Origin: Branchiostoma floridae
Taxonomy: Eukaryota > Chordata > Leptocardii > Amphioxiformes > Branchiostomatidae
DNA: 64,000 bases
NCBI RefSeq assembly: GCF_000003815.2
Contig: NC_049992.1
Coordinates: 3,818,115 to 3,882,114 of the forward strand
Reading direction: 5' to 3'
The notes below the pieces were generated by a model that saw only the letters and a list, made by a program, of their open reading frames with translations, was not told where the DNA came from and ran no database searches. Positions 25,270 through 34,568 of the stretch are shown here, piece after piece (within the stretch, counting starts at the first letter, position 1; each line of letters starts with the position of its first letter). The position numbers were made by a program, and so were the translations under genes.

Positions 25270-25515
25270 AGGCCCCCTCTCACTTGACGTGCGGCACGCT
25301 TGCGGCATTGCTGCGTTCGTTCACTGCGTCACTGTTTTGTTATTTTCTTCGATTTTTTATGATTCAGATATTGCGCAATACGTAAAAGTATAACATAAAA
25401 GACGACAAAATATACAACAAGTAAGAAAATTCGTTCTTTATCTCTGAAATTCGTTGAGCATCTTCCGAACGCAGCAATGCCGCAAGCGTGCCGCACGTCA
25501 AGTGAGAGGGGGCCT
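25270..25515. mobile_element. MITE with 50-bp near-perfect inverted repeats, PIF/Harbinger-like
   Basis: The arms start AGGCCCCCTCTCACTTGACG and match for about 50 bp. TTA flanks both sides (25267-25269, 25516-25518). The nearly identical arms suggest recent insertion. The interior is shared with elements at 17306 and 47672, though the outer arms differ. Confidence 0.9.
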
Positions 25516-25801
25516 TTAGTGAAGAACACACTGTAACAAACTGTACTTGATGAACTCGTCGGGGAACTTTCTTTTTTCTCATCTATGTCATTATATTGTC
25601 CTTAGTAATGAAGCAGTTGAGCTATTCAGCAAAGACACCTTTAACCTGAAAGAAAGAGTCATTTTTCAATTGATAAAGCTATTACATCGACATAGTATTC
25701 ATCAAGTGTCTTCTATCATCATTTAGGTTGGTTGCTAAGTTGTGCTTTGACAGTCGACAGAACAGACATATTAATATCAATTGTGAAGTTTGCTTTTGTT
25801 A

Positions 25802-25921
25802 CTTCACACACACATATACACACACACGCACATACGTGCGCACACACATATTGGTGTGTGTCGCATAAGCCCACCTATCATCCATTCATTCATTCATTCA
25901 TTCATACACATACACTCCCCC

Positions 25922-25972
<51 letters not shown>

Positions 25973-26210
25973 GCATACACACACACACTAGTAAGAAGAA
26001 AGCCATCCATACAAGCCCAACAACACTTCAATCTCTTGTGGTGAAGTACATGATTGCATCCCTTCCCTACCGTGCGGACGGTTTGCGTGTTTGTGGTGGA
26101 ATAAGTGCAGACACACACACCACACACAGACACACACACACACACACCACACACACACTCACTCTCACACACACACACACATACACACACACACACACAC
26201 CAACGCACAC
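25802..26210 (+). repeat. (CA)n, (CATT)n and (CT)n cluster
   Basis: Several CA arrays separated by CATT and CT arrays and by a duplicated 90-bp unique block (see 26010-26300). Confidence 0.93.
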
Positions 26211-26298
26211 CACACAAGCCCAACAACACTTCAATCTCTTGTGGAGAAGTACATGTATCGTGCGGACGGTTTGCGTGTTTGTGGTGGAATAAGTACTC
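26010..26298 (+). repeat. Duplicated block around a CA array
   Basis: CAAGCCCAACAACACTTCAA, TCTCTTGTGG and CGTGCGGACGGTTTGCGTGT then TTGTGGTGGAATAAGT occur at 26012 and again at 26216, with a CA array between. Confidence 0.85.
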
Positions 26299-26842
26299 TT
26301 GACCTTTCCCCGATATTGTGTATGCATCGCCGCCCATCTCATCTCCCGCATGACCGAGCTCGCCCGCCGTTCGGTTAGTTCCGCCTCGCCTCGGCTTTAA
26401 TCAATACAACCCGCGACTCTGTTTTCCCAGGACTCTAATATCTTGATTGCTCTTGACGCGCAAATATCATAAATACTAATGAGGTGGAAGTTATAGCTGC
26501 GGGGATCCGGTCCGTGCCGAGTTCTGCGTAAAGTGTGCGTAGATCAGGGTTCAGTGGTATCTTCTGGACAACTTAAAACTGGTGTAAACGGACAATTTCG
26601 CTAGTGACACTGGAGAGATCTTGTTGGAGCGAGTTTTTATATGCTAGCTGTGAATTGATATGCAAAAGAGATATAGCTAGCTGGTAAATGTTACAGAATA
26701 CTCGATATCAAGAAAGTTGTGGAATAATTGATCGAACAGAGCATGGTATAACAATGATCAACAATCAGACCTTTTTCTTGTTCTTAGATGAAGCAGGCTA
26801 TTGCTCACCCATTTTAAGATTTCAATGTTTTAATGTTAATGT

Positions 26843-26877
26843 TTTATTGCAAATTCATGCCCGTGTGGCTAATTGCA
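26843..26877 (-). mobile_element. Non-LTR 3' terminal motif (solo)
   Basis: Minus strand TTGCAATTAGCCACACGGGC ATGAATTTGCAATAAA, the shared 3' end of the non-LTR family. Confidence 0.6.
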
Positions 26878-26994
26878 AAAAAAAAATAAAAAATCATATA
26901 CATGGAGTGATTGAAAACGACATTTAATCACTCTTCAATTCAAGTCATTGTCTCAAATCTTTCCCCGTAGTTTCGAGGAAGCCCAGTTCTTGAC

Positions 26995-27080
26995 AGACCT
27001 GCGAAGATCGATGAGCACGCGGATGTCATCCATAAAACCCAGCCGGCGTGGCCTAACCGGAGTTGTCAGGCGGGTCATTG
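26995..27080. promoter_or_regulatory. Third copy of the GGATGTCATCCATA block
   Basis: CTGCGAAGATCGATGAGCAC, GCGGATGTCATCCATAAAAC, then CGGCGTGGCCTAACCGGAG. The opening words also occur at 42267 (CTGCGAAGATCGATGG). Confidence 0.3.
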
Positions 27081-27151
27081 CCATTTCTGCCGCAGGATTA
27101 TCTCCATAGTGACGGATGACTTTCCTGCCTCTGTGCCCATCACGCGCTCGA

Positions 27152-27172
27152 GAATATATATATATATATATA
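27152..27172 (+). repeat. (TA)n microsatellite
   Basis: About ten TA units. Confidence 0.9.
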
Positions 27173-27254
27173 CATCAAACAAATTTTCATTGTTGAGTAT
27201 ACAATTATGTATACAACTTCCTTGTTGAGCATACAATTATGTATACCACACTAT

Positions 27255-27290
27255 TTGCAATTAGCCTTCGGGCTTGAGTGTGCAATAAAG
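27255..27290 (+). mobile_element. Non-LTR 3' terminal motif (solo)
   Basis: TTGCAATTAGCCTTCGGGC then TTGAGTGTGCAATAAAG; same family 3' end on the plus strand. Confidence 0.6.
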
Positions 27291-27375
27291 ATTACTGCAT
27301 TATTTTATATAATCTTCATTGGCACAACAAAAGGACGGCGACTTTTACAATGTATTTTCCAACTACATGTATGCA

Positions 27376-27500
27376 CAGTCAAACCTGACCGAGGAATCAC
27401 TTGACGCAGGCAACCACCTGCCGTCAGAGGACACATTGAAACAGTCCTGTCCATTTTATAGTTAAGAACCTCTCACCAGCAACCAACTGTCTTACCCAAC
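27376..27500. mobile_element. Diverged relative of the CAGTCAAACC MITE
   Basis: It starts ACAGTCAAACCTGACCGAGG and contains GCAACCACCTG. The right end is unclear. Confidence 0.4.
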
Positions 27501-27670
27501 GTTCAGCCACTTTTTTCAGTCCTAAAGTGGAATTCTACCTCCACTCAACAACCAAAATTGATCATATACGTAAATCTGCATATCAACATTTTGAGTTTAC
27601 AGTACTTTTTCTACGTCCTGAATATTGTTTGATGCATTTTCCTATTATAAACAGCAAGAGCAATGCATAT

Positions 27671-27823
27671 CTCATTCCAGAATATAATTGAATACATCTA
27701 TGAGGTGGAATGTATCAAATTGTTTCAAGCAAGCAGAAAGATTATTTGCCTTTATTTCTGCTTGCTTAAAACAATTTGATGCATTCCACCCTATAGATAT
27801 ATTAAATTATATTCTGGGATGAG
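27671..27823. repeat. Long hairpin with about 68-bp arms
   Basis: CTCATTCCAGAATATAATTG ... AAGCAAGCAGAAA pairs with TTTCTGCTTGCTT ... ATATTCTGGGATGAG, leaving a loop of about 15 bases. A few mismatches. No clear target duplication was found. It is probably a MITE, and if transcribed would form a long stem. Confidence 0.8.
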
Positions 27824-30159
27824 TTTATCATCACATCGTTAACCATCCATGATATAGTGACTTGCATCTTCAATCTCATTTGAGCACAACCTGTGATCGC
27901 GGGCAATTTTGTGTTCAACCATATAAGCACGATCCACACAGGCAATAATGGATTCTCCAGACACCAGATTCTTCATCAAACTAAACACGCTGGCTGGAAA
28001 ATTTAGCAAGATATGGAGAAAAGATACAGATATTACTGAAATTGAAATTCATACGTTACAAGAAGCGAACACTAAGTCATGTCACTAATAGGATATTGCA
28101 AAGTCCCCATCGGGTCGATTTGTTGTAAAAGCGAAAGGCGGATGGAATTACCGGGTCTTTGGTCTTCTTTTCCCCAGAAAGTTTCCATTCATCGACTTTT
28201 GAAGTTATTTGTGAGCCTTAATAGGAAATAGGAGCGCTATAGAATTAAGACCTGTCTGTAGACCAATGCTATCTACCGTACCACCTGGCTCGCAGGCAGT
28301 ACCGACGCTGTTCCGCGGATTATGTCACATATGCCGCCGGCGCCCCGCTCCATTTCCTTTTCTCCTTAAAACACTTTAAGACGAATTCATCAACCTGGAG
28401 GTTCTTAAGTCTGAGACACGTAATTCTCTGTTCTGATCGGTGTATATTGGATTTTGCGACCCAAGACGCCCCTGACAAATCGTTCTGCAGAGCGGTGAAA
28501 GCTCCTGCCGTGATTAATAGTGGAGAACTCTGCCCTATCGCTCCTTCCAATCTTAGGCTTGTCAAATAAACTCCGTTAATAAATACAGAGCAAGTGACGG
28601 AACTTTGGGAGCTGGTGTGGTGGAGCTGAAAGACAGGAACTGGCCTGCAGCGTTGGCAGACAGGAACCATGATGGTCTGTTAACGCATCATTTTGTGTTA
28701 CGGGGATTTTCGTACTCTAATCTATAGCCAATTCACTCCGTCTTTTTGTTACAATTTCTATTCATTTTCATCCTTTTATCATCTCCTTTGCCAACTCTAA
28801 AGGAGTCTTAAGATACTATAGTTGTTATGTCACCGAATTTTTATTTTACAAGACCACGGCGTTTGGAATCACGAGAAGCATGAACGCTGTGTACATGAAA
28901 GTTGATATAAGATCCTACAGTGTGTGGAGGTAAGTCATTTATATTGATGCAAGTCTACACGACTACAGTTGACGTATGCCAGTATTCAATTGTGTCTTAG
29001 AAGGTCATGAGGACCCGTTTGGATTCAGATCAAGTAACAAAATTAAACAGTTGAAAGGGACATTTGGGGCATATTCCAGATTGAACACGAAGAAAAGTCA
29101 TGTTTGGATGGAGAAAAAACATCATTGACATAACATGGTTGGCTTTATGCGGACCATCAGGATACATCTCTGCTTGAAAGTTCATCTGTGTTGGTAGAAG
29201 TTATTCTGCAACGAAGAAGAAGCCATCTACATCAGAGCTCTACAACCATCCCTGAACAGACGGTGGGCGCCATAGACTTACTGGGACGTATGATCCACTG
29301 CTCACCGAGTCACGTGTCCTATCTGCTTAACGTGGCGTCACAGCAGCAGTGGATCGATCATCCCTTGACAAAGACTGGAGCTGTTCAGCTGAAAATTTGA
29401 GTGAGTCCAATTTTTTTGTGTTGGAAATTACAGTTGAACTCGTTCCAGGATACATCTTTGATAACTAGAAGCGATGCACTTTTCTGCAGCCTTGCTGAGT
29501 GATCGTTCGGCTTGCAACTGATGCGCCCAAGTGGAGATTCTTCACGTCGGAACTTAATTGCAAGGTGTGCGGAACTCATTAATCCAATAAGTAATACATA
29601 CATTAACGGCACTTCCTGGAAGTTCCACATCTTTAATTACTCCCCGAAGATACAAACCTTATAAGTAATTAATCCGTTTGGCCACAGGGAGGCTATACGT
29701 TAACGCGGTATCTACATCTACTCGAGGATTGATGCGTTTCTGATGGCGGATCGCTGGAGGCATTGATAACGGGAACTGCTGAAGATGGCACAAAGAACTA
29801 ACAAAGGGGAAGAAAGAGAGTGCGTGAGAGAGAGAGGAGGGAGAGTGAGAAGAGAGAAGAAAATGGAGAAGGAGAAGAGAGATGGTAAGGAGATAAAGAA
29901 GGAAAGACATGGAAAGAGAGAAGTGGATATCGATCTAGAGGAAAGGGAAGAGGAGGAGAGAAGAGCAAAGAGAAATATGAAGGGAGGGAGGATATGATAA
30001 GAAGTCATCGGCATTTTTAACAATTTAGTTAACTTTGGTGTTTTGTGGTACAGTTCACTGTGTTGAAAAGTTAGACAAAAGACGTGTCCCTTTCTATTAC
30101 CTCCTTCTCCAAACAAGCCTTATGTAGATAACCTAGTAATATTACTTGTATTGTTACTA
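27824..30159. other. No gene recognised
   Basis: One ATG-started minus frame of 116 codons (28320-28670) has no recognisable domain. A short hairpin TGATCCACTGCT...AGCAGTGGATCGATCA lies at 29290-29360. The rest is unremarkable apart from the purine tract at 29805. Confidence 0.4.
29805..29998 (+). repeat. 190-bp purine-rich tract
   Basis: Almost only A and G on the plus strand (GAGAGAGAGGAGGGAGAG and similar). Mirror-like purine tracts of this length can form triplex DNA. The frames read through it on both strands are low complexity. Confidence 0.85.
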
Positions 30160-30250
30160 GGGCTAGCCCTTGATAATAGCCTCCGGCTGGTTGGGTAGCC
30201 CTGGCTGTATTTCCCATGATTATACAGCCGAATAAATCAAATCAAATCAT
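30160..30250 (+). mobile_element. Retrotransposon 3' tail with (AATCA)n
   Basis: AGCCTCCGGCTGGTTGGG, CTGTATTTCCCATGATTATA, then CAGCCGAATAAATCAAATC. A polyadenylation word followed by a pentamer repeat is typical of a LINE or SINE end. Confidence 0.5.
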
Positions 30251-30658
30251 TGGATCGGGTAGCGTAACTGCAGGATGTTTGACCCAGAAACCATATAACG
30301 TTAGTTCACCTTTATCCGCGGGGTAACCTATATCCGTTGTGTTGCTAAACAGGGTATCCAGTGATATTATGTCGATGGACGGTAGTTTCAAATTGTGCCA
30401 TTTTCAAAATATTGCAGTTTGAAACCATTATCTGTCGACTTGGTATCCCTAAATACATTGTTCTAAAAAAGAACGGATAAATGTTACCCTATGGATAAAG
30501 GTGAACTAGCGTTACATAGGACCTGCGTTCAAATCCTGTCATGCTAGCAGTCTTGCTAAAGGCAAACTACTGTCCTCGCTCCCCACAGGGGAAAAACGTA
30601 CGAGGAAAGGAGAGTTCGCCTTACAAAACCTTGCCCTAGACACAACCCACTGCCCTAA

Positions 30659-30993
30659 AGCCCCCTTTACAAATCAAGAATGTAGCTAAGCCGAGTTGTC
30701 AGCGAGCTCGAAATTACGAGGAGGCATGACCCTCATGCCTAATCTCCAAGCAGATCCTACGGTGCCATAAGATAGTATCAAAGCTGGCCAAGGAGTGTAG
30801 CCGGCCAAGGGAGTCAAATGGGCTACGGGAAGTTTGATACTATACATTACACACCGTGGATCTGGTTCGAGATTACCTGATGCCTACGAAGAAACTCTGC
30901 CATTTGTTCGTAGGCATCAGGGTCATGCCTCCTCGTAATTTAGAGCTCGCTGACAACTCGGCCGAGCTAAATTCTTGATTTGTAAAGGGGGCT
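30659..30993. mobile_element. MITE family B, complete, PIF/Harbinger-like
   Basis: Inverted repeats of about 70 bp start AGCCCCCTTTACAAATC and end with the complement. TAA flanks both sides (30656-30658, 30994-30996), as expected for PIF/Harbinger elements. A family A MITE is inserted in its left part, so this element is the older of the two. Confidence 0.85.
30740..30875. mobile_element. MITE family A, copy 4, nested in a family B MITE
   Basis: TAATCTCCAAGCAGATCC ... GGTTCGAGATTA with inner AAGATAGTATCAAAGCTGGC. The flanks CCTCATGCC and CCTGATGCC form a 9-bp target duplication (8 of 9 identical) that also matches the uninterrupted family B sequence at the window start. Confidence 0.82.
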
Positions 30994-31465
30994 TAATAAC
31001 CTCAAAAGTCCATGAGACTACCTTAAGTTTACCTTCTGCCTGTCCTTTATTTGTACGTGGCATTGTTAACATATTAAGTTACTAATATGAGTGAAGTGCC
31101 TGTTCTAAAGCAGAAAAAAACCTCGTGTCCATGGCAACGACTACTATCGATATCCTCAAGGCCTTTCCCTTGACCCATCGCGTGCCAAGTGTGCGAGATG
31201 ACGGTTATTACAAGCAACAGGTCATTTTTCAATCGAAGCAATCCGCTAAAACACGGTCAAAAGCCAAACAAAAGTGGAAAGGTAGCTGTGGCTAATCTCG
31301 TTAATATTTTATATCCACAAACAATGAGGAAACAAAGCAATGCCGCGAAGGACACACCTAAACATGATATCCTTGAACACAACAAAAGACACAGAACATA
31401 CGGGTTGTTAGGTGGGTGCTAAAGTGATCCCCATGAGGTACGCTGCAAATTCCCCAAGTGTAGCT

Positions 31466-31473
31466 TATAAAAG
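31466..31473 (+). promoter_or_regulatory. Candidate TATA box of the GAL3ST-like gene
   Basis: TATAAAAG sits 239 bp before the start codon, with GC-rich sequence just after it. A start site near 31497 would give a 5' UTR of about 215 nt containing short upstream ATGs. Position and match are good, but no transcript evidence is available. Confidence 0.45.
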
Positions 31474-31711
31474 TCCGCGCAGATTATAATAGCACATTTG
31501 GGACCGCGAAACCGGAAGGTTTTCATTCGTTTCTACAGCCACATTTACACTTGTGGTGGATTCGGGACGGGGGTTCACGATCTTCGGGGGCACCTGCTGC
31601 CAATGAACTATGTATTGTCGGCTGTGAGAACAATGTAAATGGCTTTGTACTGTATCGCTCGATCAGTCGGTTTGTCTTTCGTGAAGTCGTGATAGTTGAA
31701 GCGTTTTACTG

Positions 31712-31896
31712 ATGAAACCCCGATCGGTGATGCCAGCCCCCAGTGCGAGGTGGTCGCTCCGGACCTGTGTGGCCCTGTTCCTGGTCCTGTCATGCCTGAG
31801 TTGCGGAGTGATGCTGTACAGGGCAGCGGTGATGAGGGAAGGGGTGGAGACTGGCGTGAGACCGCAAGAAGCTGGGAAAACCTCGACGTTTCTAAT
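31712..31896 (+). CDS. GAL3ST: GAL3ST-like exon 1 (cytosolic tail and membrane anchor)
   Basis: It encodes residues 1-61 plus two bases. A short basic N-terminus is followed by the hydrophobic stretch CVALFLVLSCLSCGVML, a classic type II anchor. The donor is TCTAAT|gtaaat. The two leftover bases AT join the first base of exon 2 to make an ATG (Met62). Confidence 0.8.
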
Positions 31897-33500
31897 GTAA
31901 ATTTGATTTATATATATTTGATACTCCACCAACTTTTCTCCAGTGTCACTGAAGAAAGACACCGGATGGCTGTCTGAAACATCGGACTGTTTTCAAAATC
32001 ATATCCAGTTGCTTGAGTAACTGTTTTTGGCGTATCTTTTTACCGGTATGTCTAACCTTCATCAACGTGACCTCGATATTGCTTTGTCAATAATGTTGTA
32101 ACATGCTACCAAGTAAAGTAGGGTTATCCTCACTAGGTAGCTTTAGACAGCATTTGCAGCTGATATGAATGACAGGTCGTTCGGCGTAACAGAACAAGCT
32201 GTTGCCGGGCCGTAAGCCTACAAAGCTTGTGTGTTTACAACAAAGGGCAGTCATACAGGTGCAGATACATTCGTATTAAGTTCTAATACGGTACATCATT
32301 GATCATAGATAACTAAAATTCTAATTTCTTGTTTGGTTTTTAGGATTCGAGAGAAGAACAGACCAGACTATTCATCCCACTCGGCAGTTGACGGCGGAAA
32401 CTCTGTCCAGGAAACGTTGCTCACTCGTCATGTAGGGAGTTCAGCACAGATCAGGAGTGAACAAAACACTCCTCGGGTCAAACATCCAGAACAAAACTTG
32501 CAACATCAACCGACGTTTCATCATGAAACTTCGAAACGTTTGCCGGGTAAGTAAGAGAAGAATAGTACCAGTTTTAGAGCGTGGAATAACTTGATATCTT
32601 AACTATTTACGTTATCTCTACTATTATTCTTTTTATCTACTTAAATCCTCATATTCTCCACCATAGGAAGATGCTCCCCCCGCACGAACATTGTGTTCAT
32701 CAAAGTGCACAAAGCGGGCTCCACCACCATCACCTGCATCCTGCAGCGGTTCGGCTTCGAGCACAACCTCACCTTCATGTTACCCAGGAACCACAAGAGC
32801 GACTTGGGCTGGCCAAACCTCCTCAAGGTGGGACAAACTTACTGTTAAACACAACTTGCTACTATACTGTTTCAATCGATCTGAACGTCATTGTATTTTT
32901 GCTCGTTGTTGTCATCAATTCTATATTACTGACTCAAGATGTTATCTGCGAAATTCTGTCAAATGTATAGATGCGATACAAGTCGTAATATTGACTCGGT
33001 TCATGACATTGTGTTCGTTCTTTATTGTTTATCGTTTATTTTCGATGAAAAGGACCGCTATATGAATATATTGATCGGTTAGTTGGCTGATTTATCGATG
33101 AATCTATTGGTTGACACATTGGTTGATTGAGCGAGCACTTTGTGGTTTAACGATTTGTTATTGGTTGATCAATGATTAATTACGTATTCGTACTAAATGA
33201 TTGATTGATCAACCGGTGCAATGGCCGAGTGGGTTGAATGTTCGCCTTGCATTCGGTAGGTCGTGAGTTCGATCCCAGCCGAGCCATACCAAAGACTTTA
33301 GAAATGGTTCATGCTGCTTTGTCTGCTTAGCACTCAGCACTAATGAGTAAGAGTGTGGAAGTTTAACACACATCACTACCAGCGGACCAGCCCCCAGCTG
33401 GAATGAATTCCAGAAATGTGCGGCCTAAGGGCTACTAGAAATGGATATGGGCGCCACCCCCTAAGCATCTGCACAGATGTACGGGCAACTTTTTTAATTG

Positions 33501-33535
<35 letters not shown>

Positions 33536-33536
33536 G

Positions 33537-33611
<75 letters not shown>

Positions 33612-34568
33612 ATTGATTGATTGCAGGTGGAAGACTACATCCCCTCGGCAGACGGCATGTTTAACCTGGTGGTGGATCACACCGTGTACAACCGGCCGCT
33701 GATGGAGGGGCTCATGCCCGACAACACCGTCTACGTCACGGTGTTACGTCATCCTCTGGCACAGATCAAGTCCGTCTTCAACTGGTACAAGGTCAAGTCG
33801 GAGTACGGGATCCACCAGCCCGATCCCCTCGGCGCGTTCCTTAAGGATCCAGACCGGTACGAGGTTCCTTACGTCATCAGCAGGCATCACAGACAGCCGC
33901 ACTCCTTCACTAAGAACTTCATGGCGTTCGACCTGGGGTTCCCGCTAGGCCTGTCGGGGCGCAGGAAAAGCGCGAAGAATTTTGTGCGAAAGATCGACAG
34001 AGAAGTCGATTTCGTCCTGATCCTGGAGCATCTGAACGAGTCTCTGGTGATGCTCCGCCGGCGGCTTTGCTGGACAACTAAAGACATCCTTTACGACCTG
34101 ACGCCACGAAACCTTAAATCCTACCCCGAAAAGTTCGCTTCTTCGCTAAAAAGCCTAGAGCAAAGGCACAGGAACTGGAGCAACGTTGACTACGAGCTGT
34201 ACGAAAACTTTAACCGGTCGCTATGGGAACGGATTGCAAAGCAGGGACCTGATTTCGCAGAGGAAGTTCGTAGCTTCCGGCATGTCGTTTCTACAGTAGC
34301 AGCGTACTGTGATGCTGCCATCTCTGGTCACGGAGCTGATGGACACGAACTGTTGGTGGAACGGTCCAGATGGTCCGAGGCCTTCACCGTGGATCACGCG
34401 TTCTGCACGAAGCTGCGGATGCAATGGCAGGACTGGTACCACGTGCTGAAGAAAGCGCACAGACTTCCGCCCGGTGTGTCCAACGAGACGAGAGACACTA
34501 TAGGTTACCCGGGCCTGCTGACCATCACCAAACAGCAGGTAGAACAGATCTTCGGGATCAAACCTTAG
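31712..34568 (+). CDS. GAL3ST: Galactose-3-O-sulfotransferase-like protein (4 exons, 496 aa)
   Basis: Joining exons 31712-31896, 32344-32546, 32667-32827 and 33627-34568 gives one open frame of 496 residues; all junctions have GT..AG ends and matching phases (2, 1, 0). Residues about 18-38 are a hydrophobic signal anchor, so the protein is a type II Golgi membrane protein. Residues 63-130 form a hydrophilic stem. The 5'-phosphosulfate-binding motif is K142-V-H-K-A-G-S-T-T150, and the 3'-phosphate-binding motif is R224-H-P with S232. Known family role: transfer of sulfate from PAPS to the 3-OH of galactose in glycolipids and glycans. Which vertebrate paralogue (GAL3ST1-4) it matches cannot be decided here. 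The stem looks longer than in the roughly 420-490 aa vertebrate enzymes. Possible N-glycosylation sites include NLT, NRS and NET. The ATG chosen is the only one placing a membrane anchor in frame with exon 2. Confidence 0.9.
32178..32238. repeat. 70-bp palindromic repeat, copy 2
   Basis: CGTTCGGCGTAACAGAACAA ... AAAGCTTGTGTGTTTAC; same unit as 18291-18360. It lies in intron 1 of the sulfotransferase gene. Confidence 0.55.
32344..32546 (+). CDS. GAL3ST: GAL3ST-like exon 2 (stem)
   Basis: The acceptor is ttggtttttag|GATTCG and the donor CCGG|gtaagta, both strong. It encodes about 68 hydrophilic residues rich in Gln, His, Ser and Arg with no recognised domain, as expected for a luminal stem. 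It ends with one base that is completed in exon 3. Confidence 0.8.
32667..32827 (+). CDS. GAL3ST: GAL3ST-like exon 3 (PAPS-binding loop)
   Basis: The acceptor is ccaccatag|GAAGAT and the donor CTCAAG|gtggga. The translation contains NIVFIKVHKAGSTT, the sulfotransferase 5'-PSB loop in the form typical of the galactose-3-O-sulfotransferases, followed by RNH and an NLT glycosylation site. Confidence 0.92.
33212..33495 (+). mobile_element. SINE family C in GAL3ST-like intron 3
   Basis: The head has A box TGGCCGAGTGGG (33222-33233) and B box GAGTTCGATCCC (33265-33276). The body contains AGCACTCAGCACTAATGAG and CGCCACCCCCTAAGCATC. It ends against the (TTGA)n array that continues to the exon 4 acceptor. 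Target duplication cannot be read because both flanks are TTGA-rich. Confidence 0.75.
33496..33622 (+). repeat. (TTGA)n array at the GAL3ST exon 4 acceptor
   Basis: About 28 TTGA/TTGG units directly after SINE C and ending four bases before the acceptor AG. It replaces the usual pyrimidine tract. Confidence 0.95.
33627..34568 (+). CDS. GAL3ST: GAL3ST-like exon 4 (rest of catalytic domain, stop)
   Basis: The acceptor is gattgattgcag|GTGGAA, phase 0. It encodes residues 184-496, including VTVLRHPLAQIKSVFNWY (3'-phosphate-binding motif) and the conserved C-terminal region, ending with TAG. Codon use is GC-rich, unlike the AT-rich surroundings. The acceptor has no polypyrimidine tract because a (TTGA)n array runs right up to it. 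No clear AATAAA was seen in the first kilobase after the stop. Confidence 0.93.
   Translation: MEDYIPSADGMFNLVVDHTVYNRPLMEGLMPDNTVYVTVLRHPLAQIKSVFNWYKVKSEYGIHQPDPLGAFLKDPDRYEVPYVISRHHRQPHSFTKNFMAFDLGFPLGLSGRRKSAKNFVRKIDREVDFVLILEHLNESLVMLRRRLCWTTKDILYDLTPRNLKSYPEKFASSLKSLEQRHRNWSNVDYELYENFNRSLWERIAKQGPDFAEEVRSFRHVVSTVAAYCDAAISGHGADGHELLVERSRWSEAFTVDHAFCTKLRMQWQDWYHVLKKAHRLPPGVSNETRDTIGYPGLLTITKQQVEQIFGIKP

Noticed and set aside
25732-26337. Frames of 147-186 codons on both strands
   Set aside because: They translate CA arrays and the duplicated block between them.
28320-28670. 116-codon minus-strand frame starting with ATG
   Set aside because: No domain, no splice partner, no neighbouring exon; length is within chance for this GC content.
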